Shown here piece after piece: positions 18,413 through 26,134 of a stretch of 64,000 nt of DNA. Made by a program: the position numbers and the translations under genes. A model generated the notes under the pieces. It did no database searches, was not told where the DNA came from, and saw nothing but the letters and a program-made list of their open reading frames with translations. The number at the start of each line of letters is the position of its first letter. Within the stretch, counting starts at the first letter, position 1. Source of the stretch: G963667425 sp963667425 [NCBI: bacterium]. Its GTDB lineage: Bacteria > UBP6 > UBA1177. The DNA lies in the NCBI GenBank assembly GCA_963667425.1, contig OY763407.1, positions 2,108,001-2,172,000 on the forward strand, read 5' to 3'.

Positions 18413-19111
18413 TTGAAAAAAAAAGATTTAATTTTTCTGGGAATTTTTATTCTGCTTTTCCTTCCGTTCTTTATTTCAGAATCTGTTTTTAATTTTTATA
18501 AAGAATTCAACCATTCTCACGGAATGATAATGAGCTTCATCAAATTTGGAATTCTTGCAACAACAGGAGAAATCATAGGTCTCAGAATAAGAAGCGGCAA
18601 CTATTTTGTTAAAGGTTTTGGAATAATTCCACGCGCTATAGTATGGGGATTCCTTGGACTTACAATAAACATGGCTTTTATAATTTTTGCAACCGGAACA
18701 CCTGCTTTTCTGGAATACATGGGACTAACTGGAGCTGCATCTGCTTTTAAATCTGAGCATTTTTCTGTTTTACAGCTTTTTACAGCACTATGCACAAGCT
18801 CTGCAATGAATCTTATTTTTGCACCGGTAATGATGACAACCCATAAAGTTACCGATGAACACATAACCCGTATGGGCGGTTCCTTGATAAAATTTTTCCA
18901 ACCAATAAAAGTAAGAGTAATATTTGGTTCCATTAACTGGGACGTTATGTGGAACTTTGTTTTTAAAAAGACAATTCCGTTATTCTGGATACCAGCGCAC
19001 ACAATAACATTTATGCTACCATCAAATTATAGAGTTCTTATGGCAGCTCTTTTAGGCATAGCTTTAGGCATAATACTTGCAATTGCATCAGTTAAAGGCG
19101 GTAGAAAATAA
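18413..19111 (+). CDS. Polytopic membrane protein, possible distant Mpv17 relative
   Basis: A 232-residue protein with about five hydrophobic segments. It begins with TTG, supported by GAGG at 18404-18407. The C-terminal part (WNFVFKKTIPLFWIPAHTITFMLPSNYRVLMAALLGIALGIIL) is the most distinctive; the W-x-PAHTITF-x-LP-x2-YRVL pattern recalls the end of the Mpv17/PMP22 family, and the internal MNLIFAPVMMTTHK also fits loosely. I cannot assign a substrate or role. It has its own promoter, diverging from valS, and no partner gene follows it on this strand. Confidence 0.7.
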   Translation: MKKKDLIFLGIFILLFLPFFISESVFNFYKEFNHSHGMIMSFIKFGILATTGEIIGLRIRSGNYFVKGFGIIPRAIVWGFLGLTINMAFIIFATGTPAFLEYMGLTGAASAFKSEHFSVLQLFTALCTSSAMNLIFAPVMMTTHKVTDEHITRMGGSLIKFFQPIKVRVIFGSINWDVMWNFVFKKTIPLFWIPAHTITFMLPSNYRVLMAALLGIALGIILAIASVKGGRK

Positions 19112-19133
19112 AAAGCCGGAGACTAGCTCCGGC
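19105..19133 (-). terminator. Intrinsic terminator for a leftward transcript
   Basis: A 7-bp GC-rich stem (19115-19121 with 19127-19133, GCCGGAG/CTCCGGC, 5-base loop) is followed on the minus strand by TTTTATTTTC. On the plus strand no T-run follows, so it does not serve the membrane-protein gene well. It marks the end of a minus-strand transcript although no minus-strand protein gene lies just upstream, which points to the RNA locus at 19105-19327. Confidence 0.6.
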
Positions 19134-19327
19134 CGATATAGATAAAATCTATAACATGGTAAAAGAAAAGAATAAAAAGAGCATAGCACCAAAATTGTTA
19201 GTCTATTGAATTCATCCACCCCCAAGGCGGCGATATGACGGTGAGTCATTGGTGTTGTGCTGAACGGGAATCCGTTATAAAAGAACTTTAGCTTAGAAAG
19301 TGCAATGACTCTCACTCACTCTTTTCG
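19105..19327 (-). ncRNA. Candidate structured small RNA, about 220 nt
   Basis: The 530-base gap between the membrane-protein gene and the next gene has no credible ORF. On the minus strand it holds a -24/-12 (sigma-54-like) element at 19339-19354, an intrinsic terminator at 19105-19133, and between them a foldable core: 19303-19311 pairs with 19243-19251 (9 bp) enclosing two hairpins (arms 19297-19301/19285-19289 and 19072-independent AACGG/CCGTT at 19063-like spacing, actual positions 19263-19267/19272-19276), giving a three-way junction. A competing 12-bp helix (19181-19192 with 19249-19260) would be perfect only for a plus-strand RNA, using G-U pairs, so the strand is not certain. I match it to no known RNA family; it lacks tmRNA, RNase P and SRP signatures. 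Confidence 0.4.
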
Positions 19328-19338
19328 CTGTATATATG

Positions 19339-19354
19339 AGCAAAAGAAATGCCA
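19339..19354 (-). promoter_or_regulatory. Sigma-54-like -24/-12 promoter element
   Basis: The minus strand reads TGGCATTTCTTTTGCT, matching the sigma-54 consensus TGGCAC-N5-TTGCW at all key positions, with GG and GC separated by exactly 10 bases. Transcription would start near 19327 and run into the terminator at 19133-19105. Sigma-54 itself is not encoded in this window. Confidence 0.45.
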
Positions 19355-19582
19355 GAAACCAGACCAAAATAAAAAAACTTTTTATCACCATAAATCTAAC
19401 CTGTTACAAATATTCTAAAAATTAACAACTTTAAAAAAGCCTTATCTCCAAAAACATAAGTTTACATAAGCACTGAAATTATGCAAAATCAAGTTTACAC
19501 AATTCTTGTAGCTGTTTTTATTACAAAAAAAAATACAACTAAAAAAGTTTTACATATTTTTTACAAAATCTGCTTTTTTTGC

Positions 19583-19612
19583 TTTACAAAAAGATTTTTT
19601 TTCTGCTATAAT
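19583..19612 (+). promoter_or_regulatory. Candidate promoter of the small gene at 19643
   Basis: TTTACA (19583-19588) and a perfect TATAAT (19607-19612) are 18 bases apart, 30 bases before the ATG. The upstream 190 bases carry several more TTTACA hexamers (19461, 19494, 19549, 19560) plus near matches at 19403 and 19520. Confidence 0.5.
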
Positions 19613-19642
19613 TGAGCAAGGTATTTTTTATAAGGAATGATT

Positions 19643-19963
19643 ATGATTATAAATCAGATATCATTAGATTTATTATCATTGGACTATGAGATAAAACCTG
19701 CTCATAAAATTTTCTTTCCTGAACAGTCAGAAACGATAAAAATAGCTGTTGAGAATTATCAAAACAATCTTAAAAAAGAAGCTTCAGATCCTGATAAAAT
19801 ATTAAACTCAGTTGCTTTTTCAAATATTGAAGCAGCATCATTAATGCCGGAAGACCTAAAGACTATATCTTCTCTGTTTAAAAAGATCGGAGAGCGCTCC
19901 TACATGGAAATGCAGGATGATTCCAGAAAAAAAATTGCAACATTCAAATCGCCCAATTCATAA
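19643..19963 (+). CDS. Small hypothetical protein
   Basis: A 106-residue, acidic-to-neutral, mostly helical protein that I do not recognise. I chose the ATG at 19643 because TAAGGA at 19631-19636 lies 6 bases before it; an ATG at 19637 is too close. The sequence has no signal peptide or membrane segment. Its size and the C-terminal helix LKTISSLFKKIGERSYMEM recall anti-sigma factors of the FlgM type only in a general way, and I would not call it that. It ends 3 bases before the convergent FAD-oxidase gene. Confidence 0.6.
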   Translation: MIINQISLDLLSLDYEIKPAHKIFFPEQSETIKIAVENYQNNLKKEASDPDKILNSVAFSNIEAASLMPEDLKTISSLFKKIGERSYMEMQDDSRKKIATFKSPNS

Positions 19964-19966
19964 AAG

Positions 19967-21280
19967 CTAAAAAATCTTTCCTGGATTCATAAGAAAATAT
20001 GGATCAAAAATTTTTCTTATCTCTTTCATTGTTTCAATTTCTTCTTTTTTCAGAAAATCTTTCAAGAACATTTTTCTTGTAATTCCCAGCCCGTGTTCAC
20101 CTGAAGGGACACCTCCAGCAGTAATAACGTTTTTCATAATCCATTTCTGAAGCTCTAAAGCATCTTTTACAAAGTTATTGTCCACCATTAAATTTATATG
20201 AAGGTTCCCATCTCCCAAATGACCGAAAATGGATATTTTTATATTTTTTTCTTCAGAAGCTTTTTCTTCCAGCAAAGAAACCAGCTCCGATACTTTGGAA
20301 AGAGGCACAACAATATCCTGAGAAATTTTCTTTTCACCAAGTTTATAGGAAATTTTTGAAAGTTTTTTTCTCACTTCCCAGATGTCGTCTTTATTTGTGC
20401 TTTTTAAATACCGATACTCTTTTAGATTAAGAGCCTTTTCTATCTCTTTTTCAGATGCAGCTAAAGCTTCTTTTGTAAGTTCCTCAAGCATAATAAGCAG
20501 GATACTTTCTCTTTCTGATGTCACCAATTCCGCCGTTAAAGCGCTTATATATTCAAGGTTTGTCACAGGCAACTTTCTAAAAAAATTGAAATCTTCATAG
20601 CGTGGAGAATTAATTTTGATATAACTACGAAACTGAGGGTAAGGAATCAGTTTTACATAAGCTTTTTTAAGCACACCCAAAGTCCCTTCCGAACCTGAAA
20701 AAAGAGACGGAACAAAGTAACCTGAAGAATATTTTTGAACTGTTTTTCCAAAAGAAAGTTCTCTGCCATTTCCATCAATAATTTCAATTGCTTTTAAATA
20801 ATCTCTTGTTGTTCCGTATTTTATTGATGAGGGACCGCCGGCATTTGTAAGAATATTTCCTCCAATTGTTGAATATTCAAAACTTGCAGGATCTGGCGGA
20901 TAAAACAGCCCTTCTTTAACAACGGCTCTCTTTAAATCTCCATTAATAACACCGGGTTCAACTTCAGCAATAAAATCATCAGAATGAACTGTTATTTGAT
21001 TTAACCGCAATGTTGATATAATAACAGAATTTTCAGCAACAGACGCAGCAGCAGTGCTTGTTCCTGAACCTTTAACAGTCATTGGCACTTTATGAGCAAC
21101 AAGAATTTTTACTGTCTCTGTAAGCTCTTCAATTGTTTTTGGAATAACTGAAAAATATGGTGTGGATTCTATTCCTGAGGGATCTGATAAAAATGCGGCA
21201 AAACCAGGAGTTGATGGTTTTACTACAGAAAAAGCTGATTTTTGAAGCTCCATGAATGCATTTTCTATATTGGAAAGCAT
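19967..21280 (-). CDS. FAD-linked oxidase, GlcD/D-lactate dehydrogenase family
   Basis: A 437-residue flavoprotein of the family that oxidises D-lactate, glycolate or similar 2-hydroxy acids. The FAD-binding PCMH domain shows VPMTVKGSGTSTAAAS, YPPDPASFEYSTIGGNILTNAGGPSSIKYG and the GSEGTLGVL segment. The C-terminal domain shows FGHLGDGNLHINLM and GGVPSGEHGLGITRK, which hold substrate and metal-binding histidines in the family. Length fits a one-subunit GlcD type without a Cys-rich GlcF fusion. The substrate cannot be told from sequence. It is the last gene of the operon starting at 25436. Confidence 0.88.
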   Translation of the reverse strand: MLSNIENAFMELQKSAFSVVKPSTPGFAAFLSDPSGIESTPYFSVIPKTIEELTETVKILVAHKVPMTVKGSGTSTAAASVAENSVIISTLRLNQITVHSDDFIAEVEPGVINGDLKRAVVKEGLFYPPDPASFEYSTIGGNILTNAGGPSSIKYGTTRDYLKAIEIIDGNGRELSFGKTVQKYSSGYFVPSLFSGSEGTLGVLKKAYVKLIPYPQFRSYIKINSPRYEDFNFFRKLPVTNLEYISALTAELVTSERESILLIMLEELTKEALAASEKEIEKALNLKEYRYLKSTNKDDIWEVRKKLSKISYKLGEKKISQDIVVPLSKVSELVSLLEEKASEEKNIKISIFGHLGDGNLHINLMVDNNFVKDALELQKWIMKNVITAGGVPSGEHGLGITRKMFLKDFLKKEEIETMKEIRKIFDPYFLMNPGKIF

Positions 21281-21290
21281 TTAATAACCT

Positions 21291-22205
21291 TTAAAAAAAA
21301 GTAATATCAGCAAAATTTCCGATTTTTGACATAACAACTGAAGTATACCATGATTCTGGAAGAAAAAAATCTCTTTCTCCATTAAAAAAAGCAATCTTTA
21401 ACATTTCAGCAACAACCACCTGCCCAAGATTATCAGGATAATCTGTTTTTACATCTGTCATTTGTGGGAGTCCTACTCTTATAACAGGAACAGAAAGTTT
21501 TTGAAGTGTATAATAAAGGCTGGCACTTCTTTCAATTATCTCTTTAGTGGAAAGCGTCCCTACTTCACCTTTTTTTACACGTGACTCTATCTTTGTATCA
21601 GGAAGCAGAACGAAAGGATAAATTCTAGCCTGATCAGGTATATTTTCCTCAAGCCTTGTCAAAGTTAAATCCAAATCCTCTTTCATTTCTTCAGGATAAC
21701 CTGTTATAAATTGAAAAACTGTCTTTATTTCATTGTTCTTCAAAAGATTGTTGGCTTTTTTAATAGAATAGGCATCATTTCCTCTCTCCATTTTTAAAAG
21801 AAGATTATCAGAAAGAGTCTGAACTCCAAGCTCCACAACTTCAAACTTGTTTTCTTTCAAAAAGCTTACGATTTCAGGAGATATATAATCAGGTCTTGTG
21901 GAACATCTTAAAGAATGTATATCGCCGCTTTTAAGATAAGGTTTCACTTCGTCTATATAACTTGTCATTTCCTCAAAAGAAAGCCCCGTAAAACTTCCTC
22001 CAAAAAAGGACAGTTCAATTCTTTTTCTCTTTTTGGACCACGACAAATATTCCTCTATTGTTTTTTTCACATCTGACGTTTTTGTACAATTAACTCCTGA
22101 AACTGTTTTCTGATTACAGAAAGCGCATTTAAAAGGACACCCTTTGTGAGTTATAAAAAGAGGAATAATTAAAGGTTTGCTGTCAGCTGTTACCGCTTTA
22201 AACAT
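21291..22205 (-). CDS. Radical SAM protein, Elp3/HemN-like
   Basis: A 304-residue radical SAM enzyme. The cluster motif is C-P-F-K-C-A-F-C in FITHKGCPFKCAFCNQ, followed by ELSFFGGSFTGLSFEEM, STRPDYISPEIV and VELGVQTLSDNLL, which are the landmarks of the Elp3-type radical SAM domain. There is no acetyltransferase domain, so it resembles the short TIGR01212/HemN-like proteins rather than full Elp3. The reaction is unknown; a tRNA or RNA target is plausible given its neighbours rnc and rlmB. It overlaps rnc by 8 bases. Confidence 0.85.
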   Translation of the reverse strand: MFKAVTADSKPLIIPLFITHKGCPFKCAFCNQKTVSGVNCTKTSDVKKTIEEYLSWSKKRKRIELSFFGGSFTGLSFEEMTSYIDEVKPYLKSGDIHSLRCSTRPDYISPEIVSFLKENKFEVVELGVQTLSDNLLLKMERGNDAYSIKKANNLLKNNEIKTVFQFITGYPEEMKEDLDLTLTRLEENIPDQARIYPFVLLPDTKIESRVKKGEVGTLSTKEIIERSASLYYTLQKLSVPVIRVGLPQMTDVKTDYPDNLGQVVVAEMLKIAFFNGERDFFLPESWYTSVVMSKIGNFADITFF

Positions 22206-22920
22206 CTTGAGACAAAACTCTCATTTCAATAAGAATCATTTTTGCCGCTTCCTGTTCTGCCGATTTCTTATTGCGGCCATTACCTTCAAAAGAATAACCC
22301 ATTGCAGAACATCTGACAACAAAGGTTGCAGAATGTTCCGGTCCAATTTTATCAACAAGTTCATATTCAGGCAGAGGCATTTCAAGATTTTGAGCAATTT
22401 CCTGAAGTCTTGTTTTATAATCTCTGTTTATATGAAGTAGTAGTTCTTCTATATTACTGGATGCGGCAATCATTGGAGAAACAAGCTTATCAACTATACT
22501 AAATGCTTTGTTCCATCCGGATTCAATATAAATAACAGCTAAAGTGGATTCAAATATATCAGAAACTATTGAATCTTTTTTTCTGCCGTCTCCTTTTTCC
22601 TCACCTTTTCCAAGAAGAACCATATCATCAAGTTTAAGCTGTCTTGAAAGCATTGCAAGCCCGGATTCATCAATAAGATTGGCTCTTGCCTTTGTAAGAC
22701 TTCCCTCTTCCGCATTTGGAAAAGCTCTGAAAAGAATTGTTGAAACAGCAAGTCCGACAACCTCGTCACCTAAAAACTCAAGTCTCTGATAACACTCTTC
22801 AACAGGAAAATCAGTTGAAGGATGACTTAACGCCTTCTGCAAAAGTAAATAATCTTTAAATTTATAATCCAAAGCTTCTTCAAGCTCTGCTATTGATTCC
22901 ATATTAAGATAAAGTTCCAT
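22198..22920 (-). CDS. rnc: Ribonuclease III
   Basis: A 240-residue double-strand-specific endonuclease that processes rRNA precursors and other structured RNA. The signature is RLEFLGDEVVGLAVS (the usual Ser is Glu here) and the second metal site is DIFESTLAVIYIE. A C-terminal double-stranded RNA-binding domain is clear (DYKTRLQEIAQ ... FVVRCSAMGYSFEGNGRNKKSAEQEAAKMIL). Two in-frame ATGs, 18 bases apart, are possible; I keep the first. It lies 3 bases after rlmB, a sensible pairing of rRNA maturation functions. Confidence 0.96.
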   Translation of the reverse strand: MELYLNMESIAELEEALDYKFKDYLLLQKALSHPSTDFPVEECYQRLEFLGDEVVGLAVSTILFRAFPNAEEGSLTKARANLIDESGLAMLSRQLKLDDMVLLGKGEEKGDGRKKDSIVSDIFESTLAVIYIESGWNKAFSIVDKLVSPMIAASSNIEELLLHINRDYKTRLQEIAQNLEMPLPEYELVDKIGPEHSATFVVRCSAMGYSFEGNGRNKKSAEQEAAKMILIEMRVLSQDV

Positions 22921-22923
22921 TAG

Positions 22924-23664
22924 CTAAAGAGTCCCCTTTCCAAGTGTAAACATTGCTATTCCGGCAGCAACAGAAGCATTTAAAGAATTTATTTCTCCAT
23001 GCTGCTCAATTGAAACTATGTAATCGGAAATATTTAGAATATACTGCCCGACAGCTTTTCCTTCACCACCAATTACAAGCATAAATTTATCAGGAAGTTC
23101 TTTTAAAGTAAGAGATTTTATATCCGTTGTTCCTGAACCGTCAAGAGAAAGTATTTTATATCCTTCATTTTTTGCTCTTTTTGCATATGTAGTGGAATTG
23201 CTATCCCTTGCAATATTAAGATGTTCTGTTGCTCCGGCACTCACTTTAACAACTGAGGGATATACATCCGGAACACCTTTAAGTGGAAGCATTATTGAAT
23301 CAAATCCGAAAATTTCTGCAGATCTTATTATTGCTCCGACATTATGGGGATCTTCAACATTGTCAAGCAGTAATATTCTTTTGGAGCTCAAAAGCGATTC
23401 AAATTTAACATAAGGATATGGAGAACACTTCAGAACAGATCCCTGATGTTCTTTTGTTTTAGAAAGCTGAAAAAGTCTATCCTTATCAACAACTGTTATT
23501 TTAACTTCTCTTGAATCAAGAAGAGAAATAAGCTTTTTGGTTCGTGCAGAATCATAAGTATCTTTACTTATAAAAGCTTCTTTTACATTTCTTCTTCCGC
23601 CTCTTAAAACTTCAAAACATGGATTTAATCCGTAAATATATTCGTGCGAAGGTCTATCTTTCAT
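22924..23664 (-). CDS. rlmB: SpoU-family rRNA 2'-O-ribose methyltransferase (RlmB/TrmH type)
   Basis: A 246-residue SPOUT methyltransferase. The N-terminal substrate-binding domain starts with YIYGLNPCFEVLRGGRRNVKEAFIS, typical of RlmB. The three SpoU motifs are LLDNVEDPHNVGAIIRSAEIFG, MLVIGGEGKAVGQYI and SIEQHGEINSLNASVAAGIAM. RlmB methylates a guanosine of 23S rRNA; TrmH-like specificity cannot be fully excluded. Its start overlaps pyrF by 11 bases. Confidence 0.9.
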   Translation of the reverse strand: MKDRPSHEYIYGLNPCFEVLRGGRRNVKEAFISKDTYDSARTKKLISLLDSREVKITVVDKDRLFQLSKTKEHQGSVLKCSPYPYVKFESLLSSKRILLLDNVEDPHNVGAIIRSAEIFGFDSIMLPLKGVPDVYPSVVKVSAGATEHLNIARDSNSTTYAKRAKNEGYKILSLDGSGTTDIKSLTLKELPDKFMLVIGGEGKAVGQYILNISDYIVSIEQHGEINSLNASVAAGIAMFTLGKGTL

Positions 23665-24358
23665 AATTTTCTATCTCTTTTTTAATTTCAATATATGCTT
23701 CAACAGGATTTTCAGCTTTCGTTACAGGCCTTCCTATAACAAGAAAATCGGCGCCCTTTTTTATTGCTTCAGCTGGAGTTGCAATTCTTTTCTGATCGTT
23801 GACATCAGAACCGGCAGGTCTTATTCCGGGAGTTAATATTTTAAATTCAGGCTTTACATTGTGTCTGATAAGCTCTATTTCAAGAGGAGAGGCAACAACA
23901 CCGTCAAGACCTGAACTATCTGTAAGCATAGCAAGCCTTCTAACGTATTCAGACGGAGATTCATTTATTCCAAGCTCAGCTATATCATCTTTATCCATGC
24001 TTGTAAGAAGTGTTACCGCTAAAACAAGAGGTTTCAGATTTAACTCAGCTTTTTTTTCAGCAACTGCGCTCATCATTTTTCTGCCACCGATAGCATGAAC
24101 ATTAACTATTTTTACACCAAGATCGGAAGCTGCCATTACTGCCGAAACCACTGTATTAGGTATATCATGGTACTTCAAATCAAGAAAAACATCAAAATTC
24201 ATTTTTACCAGTCTGTTCACAAAATCAGGGCCTGCCGCTGTAAAAAGCTGTTTACCAACTTTAAAAGAAGCGTTCATTCCTCTAAATTTATCAACAAGTT
24301 CCATTGCCTTTTTTTCATTTTCAAAATCAAGCGCAATATAAATATCACCTTTTTTCAT
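23654..24358 (-). CDS. pyrF: Orotidine 5'-phosphate decarboxylase
   Basis: A 234-residue enzyme that makes UMP in the last step of pyrimidine synthesis. The catalytic Asp-Lys-x-x-Asp array is in FLDLKYHDIPNTV. The phosphate-binding ending (ILTPGIRPAGSD ... GADFLVIGRPVTKAENPVEA) is equally typical. This is the short bacterial form (PyrF type 1). It is the second gene of the operon, 10 bases after the lipoprotein gene. Confidence 0.96.
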   Translation of the reverse strand: MKKGDIYIALDFENEKKAMELVDKFRGMNASFKVGKQLFTAAGPDFVNRLVKMNFDVFLDLKYHDIPNTVVSAVMAASDLGVKIVNVHAIGGRKMMSAVAEKKAELNLKPLVLAVTLLTSMDKDDIAELGINESPSEYVRRLAMLTDSSGLDGVVASPLEIELIRHNVKPEFKILTPGIRPAGSDVNDQKRIATPAEAIKKGADFLVIGRPVTKAENPVEAYIEIKKEIENYER

Positions 24359-24368
24359 CTTCTTATCC

Positions 24369-25436
24369 TTACTCTTCCGGAGCGATTCTTACTCTATATG
24401 TACCTGTTGCATCATCATTTTCTATGCTTTTAGTGTAAACTTTTATGTAAAGTTTCTGATCTTTATAATCCATAGTAACTGAAGGCATTTCACCATCTTC
24501 ATATGCTTTATCAGTCATTTCGAACCACTGTGTCTCAAGATCATCTTTATAACCTTCCGCCTGAACATCTGCAGTATAGTGTTTTGTTCCTGAAGAACCA
24601 AGTTCTTCCCATTGAACTTTGTATGCCACGCCACCTTCTCTTGCAAGAAAGTAAAACCATCTTATCTCTCCGGCTTTTGTTTCAACATCTGTTGTCCAAA
24701 CTCCCTGAAGAACTTTCTGGTACAGAGATGTTTCTATTCTCCATGAATAATCCTGCACAAGTGTAGCGCCATTTACAGCTGTTGCTCCAGCTTTTACTGT
24801 TATAAAATATGTACCGCCATAATCAACAGAAATCTCTGATGTAAAAAATCTTTTATAGCTGTTATCTGTAAAAAGCCCATGTTCTACAGGTGTTTCTTCT
24901 CCCGTTTTGTTGATTTCAATATCAACAGTAGAAGGAATCATAGGATGTGTAAAAAGTACCTCTACAACAACTTTTTCACTACCGGCGGTGCCAAGATCCA
25001 AAGCACCTTCAGGAGAAACACTTTCTATGCCGACAAGCCCTGAAGGGAGATCTCCCCAGTCAATATCGGGTACTTCATCAGTATCAGCAGAAATAATAAG
25101 ATTTTCATCAGGATTATATTCCGCATCGTTCTCTTCATCTGAAGTAACGTCAGAATCTCCGGCTTCACCAGGAAGACAAAGTTTCTTTTCAGTATCGCAG
25201 TAAAAACCTGAAGAACAAGCCTCATTTGTAAGACATGAAAAAGCATTGGTACAAACACCCGTTTTTTCACCAAGGTCATTAATTTTTCCGACAGAATAGT
25301 CACAATACTGGTTTGTTTCACAATTATTTACATGACCTTCTATGCAGACGGTTTCTGAATCTTTTTTCTCATCACAAGCTGCAAAAATAAATAAAAGCAA
25401 GCTGATAAACAAAAAGAAAAAGATATTGTTTTTCAT
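24369..25436 (-). CDS. Lipoprotein with Cys-rich module and acidic linker
   Basis: A 355-residue predicted lipoprotein: hydrophobic signal and lipobox FAAC with C21 as acylation site. Next comes a Cys-rich stretch (about 30-92) of the form C-x-TNEACSSGFYCDTEKKLC, then an Asp/Glu-rich linker (about 95-130), then a strand-rich domain resembling a bacterial Ig-like or cadherin-like fold (VEVLFTHPMIPSTVDIEIN, GTYFITVKAGATAVNG), and a last domain of unknown kind. No enzyme motif is seen. It shares its layout with four other lipoproteins in the window, so it is likely an outer-membrane surface protein. It heads the operon with pyrF, rlmB and rnc. Confidence 0.8.
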   Translation of the reverse strand: MKNNIFFFLFISLLLFIFAACDEKKDSETVCIEGHVNNCETNQYCDYSVGKINDLGEKTGVCTNAFSCLTNEACSSGFYCDTEKKLCLPGEAGDSDVTSDEENDAEYNPDENLIISADTDEVPDIDWGDLPSGLVGIESVSPEGALDLGTAGSEKVVVEVLFTHPMIPSTVDIEINKTGEETPVEHGLFTDNSYKRFFTSEISVDYGGTYFITVKAGATAVNGATLVQDYSWRIETSLYQKVLQGVWTTDVETKAGEIRWFYFLAREGGVAYKVQWEELGSSGTKHYTADVQAEGYKDDLETQWFEMTDKAYEDGEMPSVTMDYKDQKLYIKVYTKSIENDDATGTYRVRIAPEE

Positions 25437-25468
25437 CTTTTATTCCTCATAAAAAACAAGCATGACTG

Positions 25469-25496
25469 ATTTTAATTGAAAAGGTCAAAATGTCAA
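25469..25496 (-). promoter_or_regulatory. Promoter of the lipoprotein-pyrF-rnc operon
   Basis: Minus-strand TTGACA (25496-25491) and TAAAAT (25474-25469) are 16 bases apart, 32 bases before the start. Confidence 0.55.
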
Positions 25497-25516
25497 ACCT
25501 CGTAACATAATTAAAT

Positions 25517-26134
25517 TTAAAACAAAGACCCTTTTATTACGCCCCGTAGTGCATTTGTAAAATATAAATCACCTTTCTTAAGCATATCAGCATCAATATT
25601 TGTCTCAACCACAGTGATTTTCTTTAATTTTAAATAATATATAAATTTTCTTCTGCAAATTCCGTCAACAATTCTTCCATCAGCCTTAGGAGTAAAAAAG
25701 ACATCATCAATATTTATAAAGACATTGTTATAGCTCCCTTCAAGAACAGTACCGGAAGACCTTTCAATCAAAATGACTTCTTCAGTGTGACCTGAAACGT
25801 GTGAAAGAAAGGGAAAACGCTTAAATTTACCTTGAGAAAACTCAATTTCTTTTAACCTTACTGAATACTTTTCAAATTTTTGAGGCAAAGGAAAGAGATT
25901 AAGAGTTAACCCTTTAAATCTGTCAAGCACAAGCTGTAAACGACAACTATCTTCCCCTTGCTCTTTTATAAAACCAAATACTTTTTCCTTAAAATCTGAA
26001 AAATCATAATTAAAATCCAGCTCTAAAGAAGCCTGTTTTAATCTTAAAAAATGTTCCTGAAACCAGACAGGAGAAAAATTCTCAACTCTGGCTGTGGTAA
26101 AAACAGAGTTAATCAAAAAGAATTTCCCATTCAC
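25517..26134 (-). CDS. pabC: Aminodeoxychorismate lyase-like PLP enzyme
   Basis: A 205-residue class IV aminotransferase-fold protein, shorter than the usual 260-270. FTTARVENFSPVWFQEHFLRLKQAS near the N-terminus, VLEGSYNNVFI and DGRIVDGICRRKFIYYL are standard landmarks. A Lys lies in the position expected for PLP (GKFKRF, about residues 117-119), but the alignment there is loose. It overlaps pabB by 26 bases, which argues strongly for the lyase that releases p-aminobenzoate from aminodeoxychorismate rather than for a branched-chain or D-amino-acid aminotransferase. The short length is due to compact N- and C-terminal regions, not to a visible break. Confidence 0.82.
   Translation of the reverse strand: MNGKFFLINSVFTTARVENFSPVWFQEHFLRLKQASLELDFNYDFSDFKEKVFGFIKEQGEDSCRLQLVLDRFKGLTLNLFPLPQKFEKYSVRLKEIEFSQGKFKRFPFLSHVSGHTEEVILIERSSGTVLEGSYNNVFINIDDVFFTPKADGRIVDGICRRKFIYYLKLKKITVVETNIDADMLKKGDLYFTNALRGVIKGSLF

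Larger units (their letters stand above)
19134..19642. other. Gap without a protein gene
   Basis: About 530 bases between the membrane-protein gene and the small gene at 19643 hold no credible ORF. The left part contains the candidate small RNA; from about 19360 to 19640 the sequence is extremely AT-rich with repeated TTTACA hexamers and the promoter of the small gene. Confidence 0.7.

Noticed and set aside
19115-19133. Terminator of the rightward membrane-protein gene
   Set aside because: The hairpin lacks a T-run on the plus strand; the T-run is on the minus-strand side.
19105-19327. tmRNA, RNase P RNA, SRP RNA or 6S RNA
   Set aside because: None of the conserved signatures of these RNAs (such as GGTTCGA arms or the SRP GGAAGGAAGCAGCC loop) can be found on either strand.
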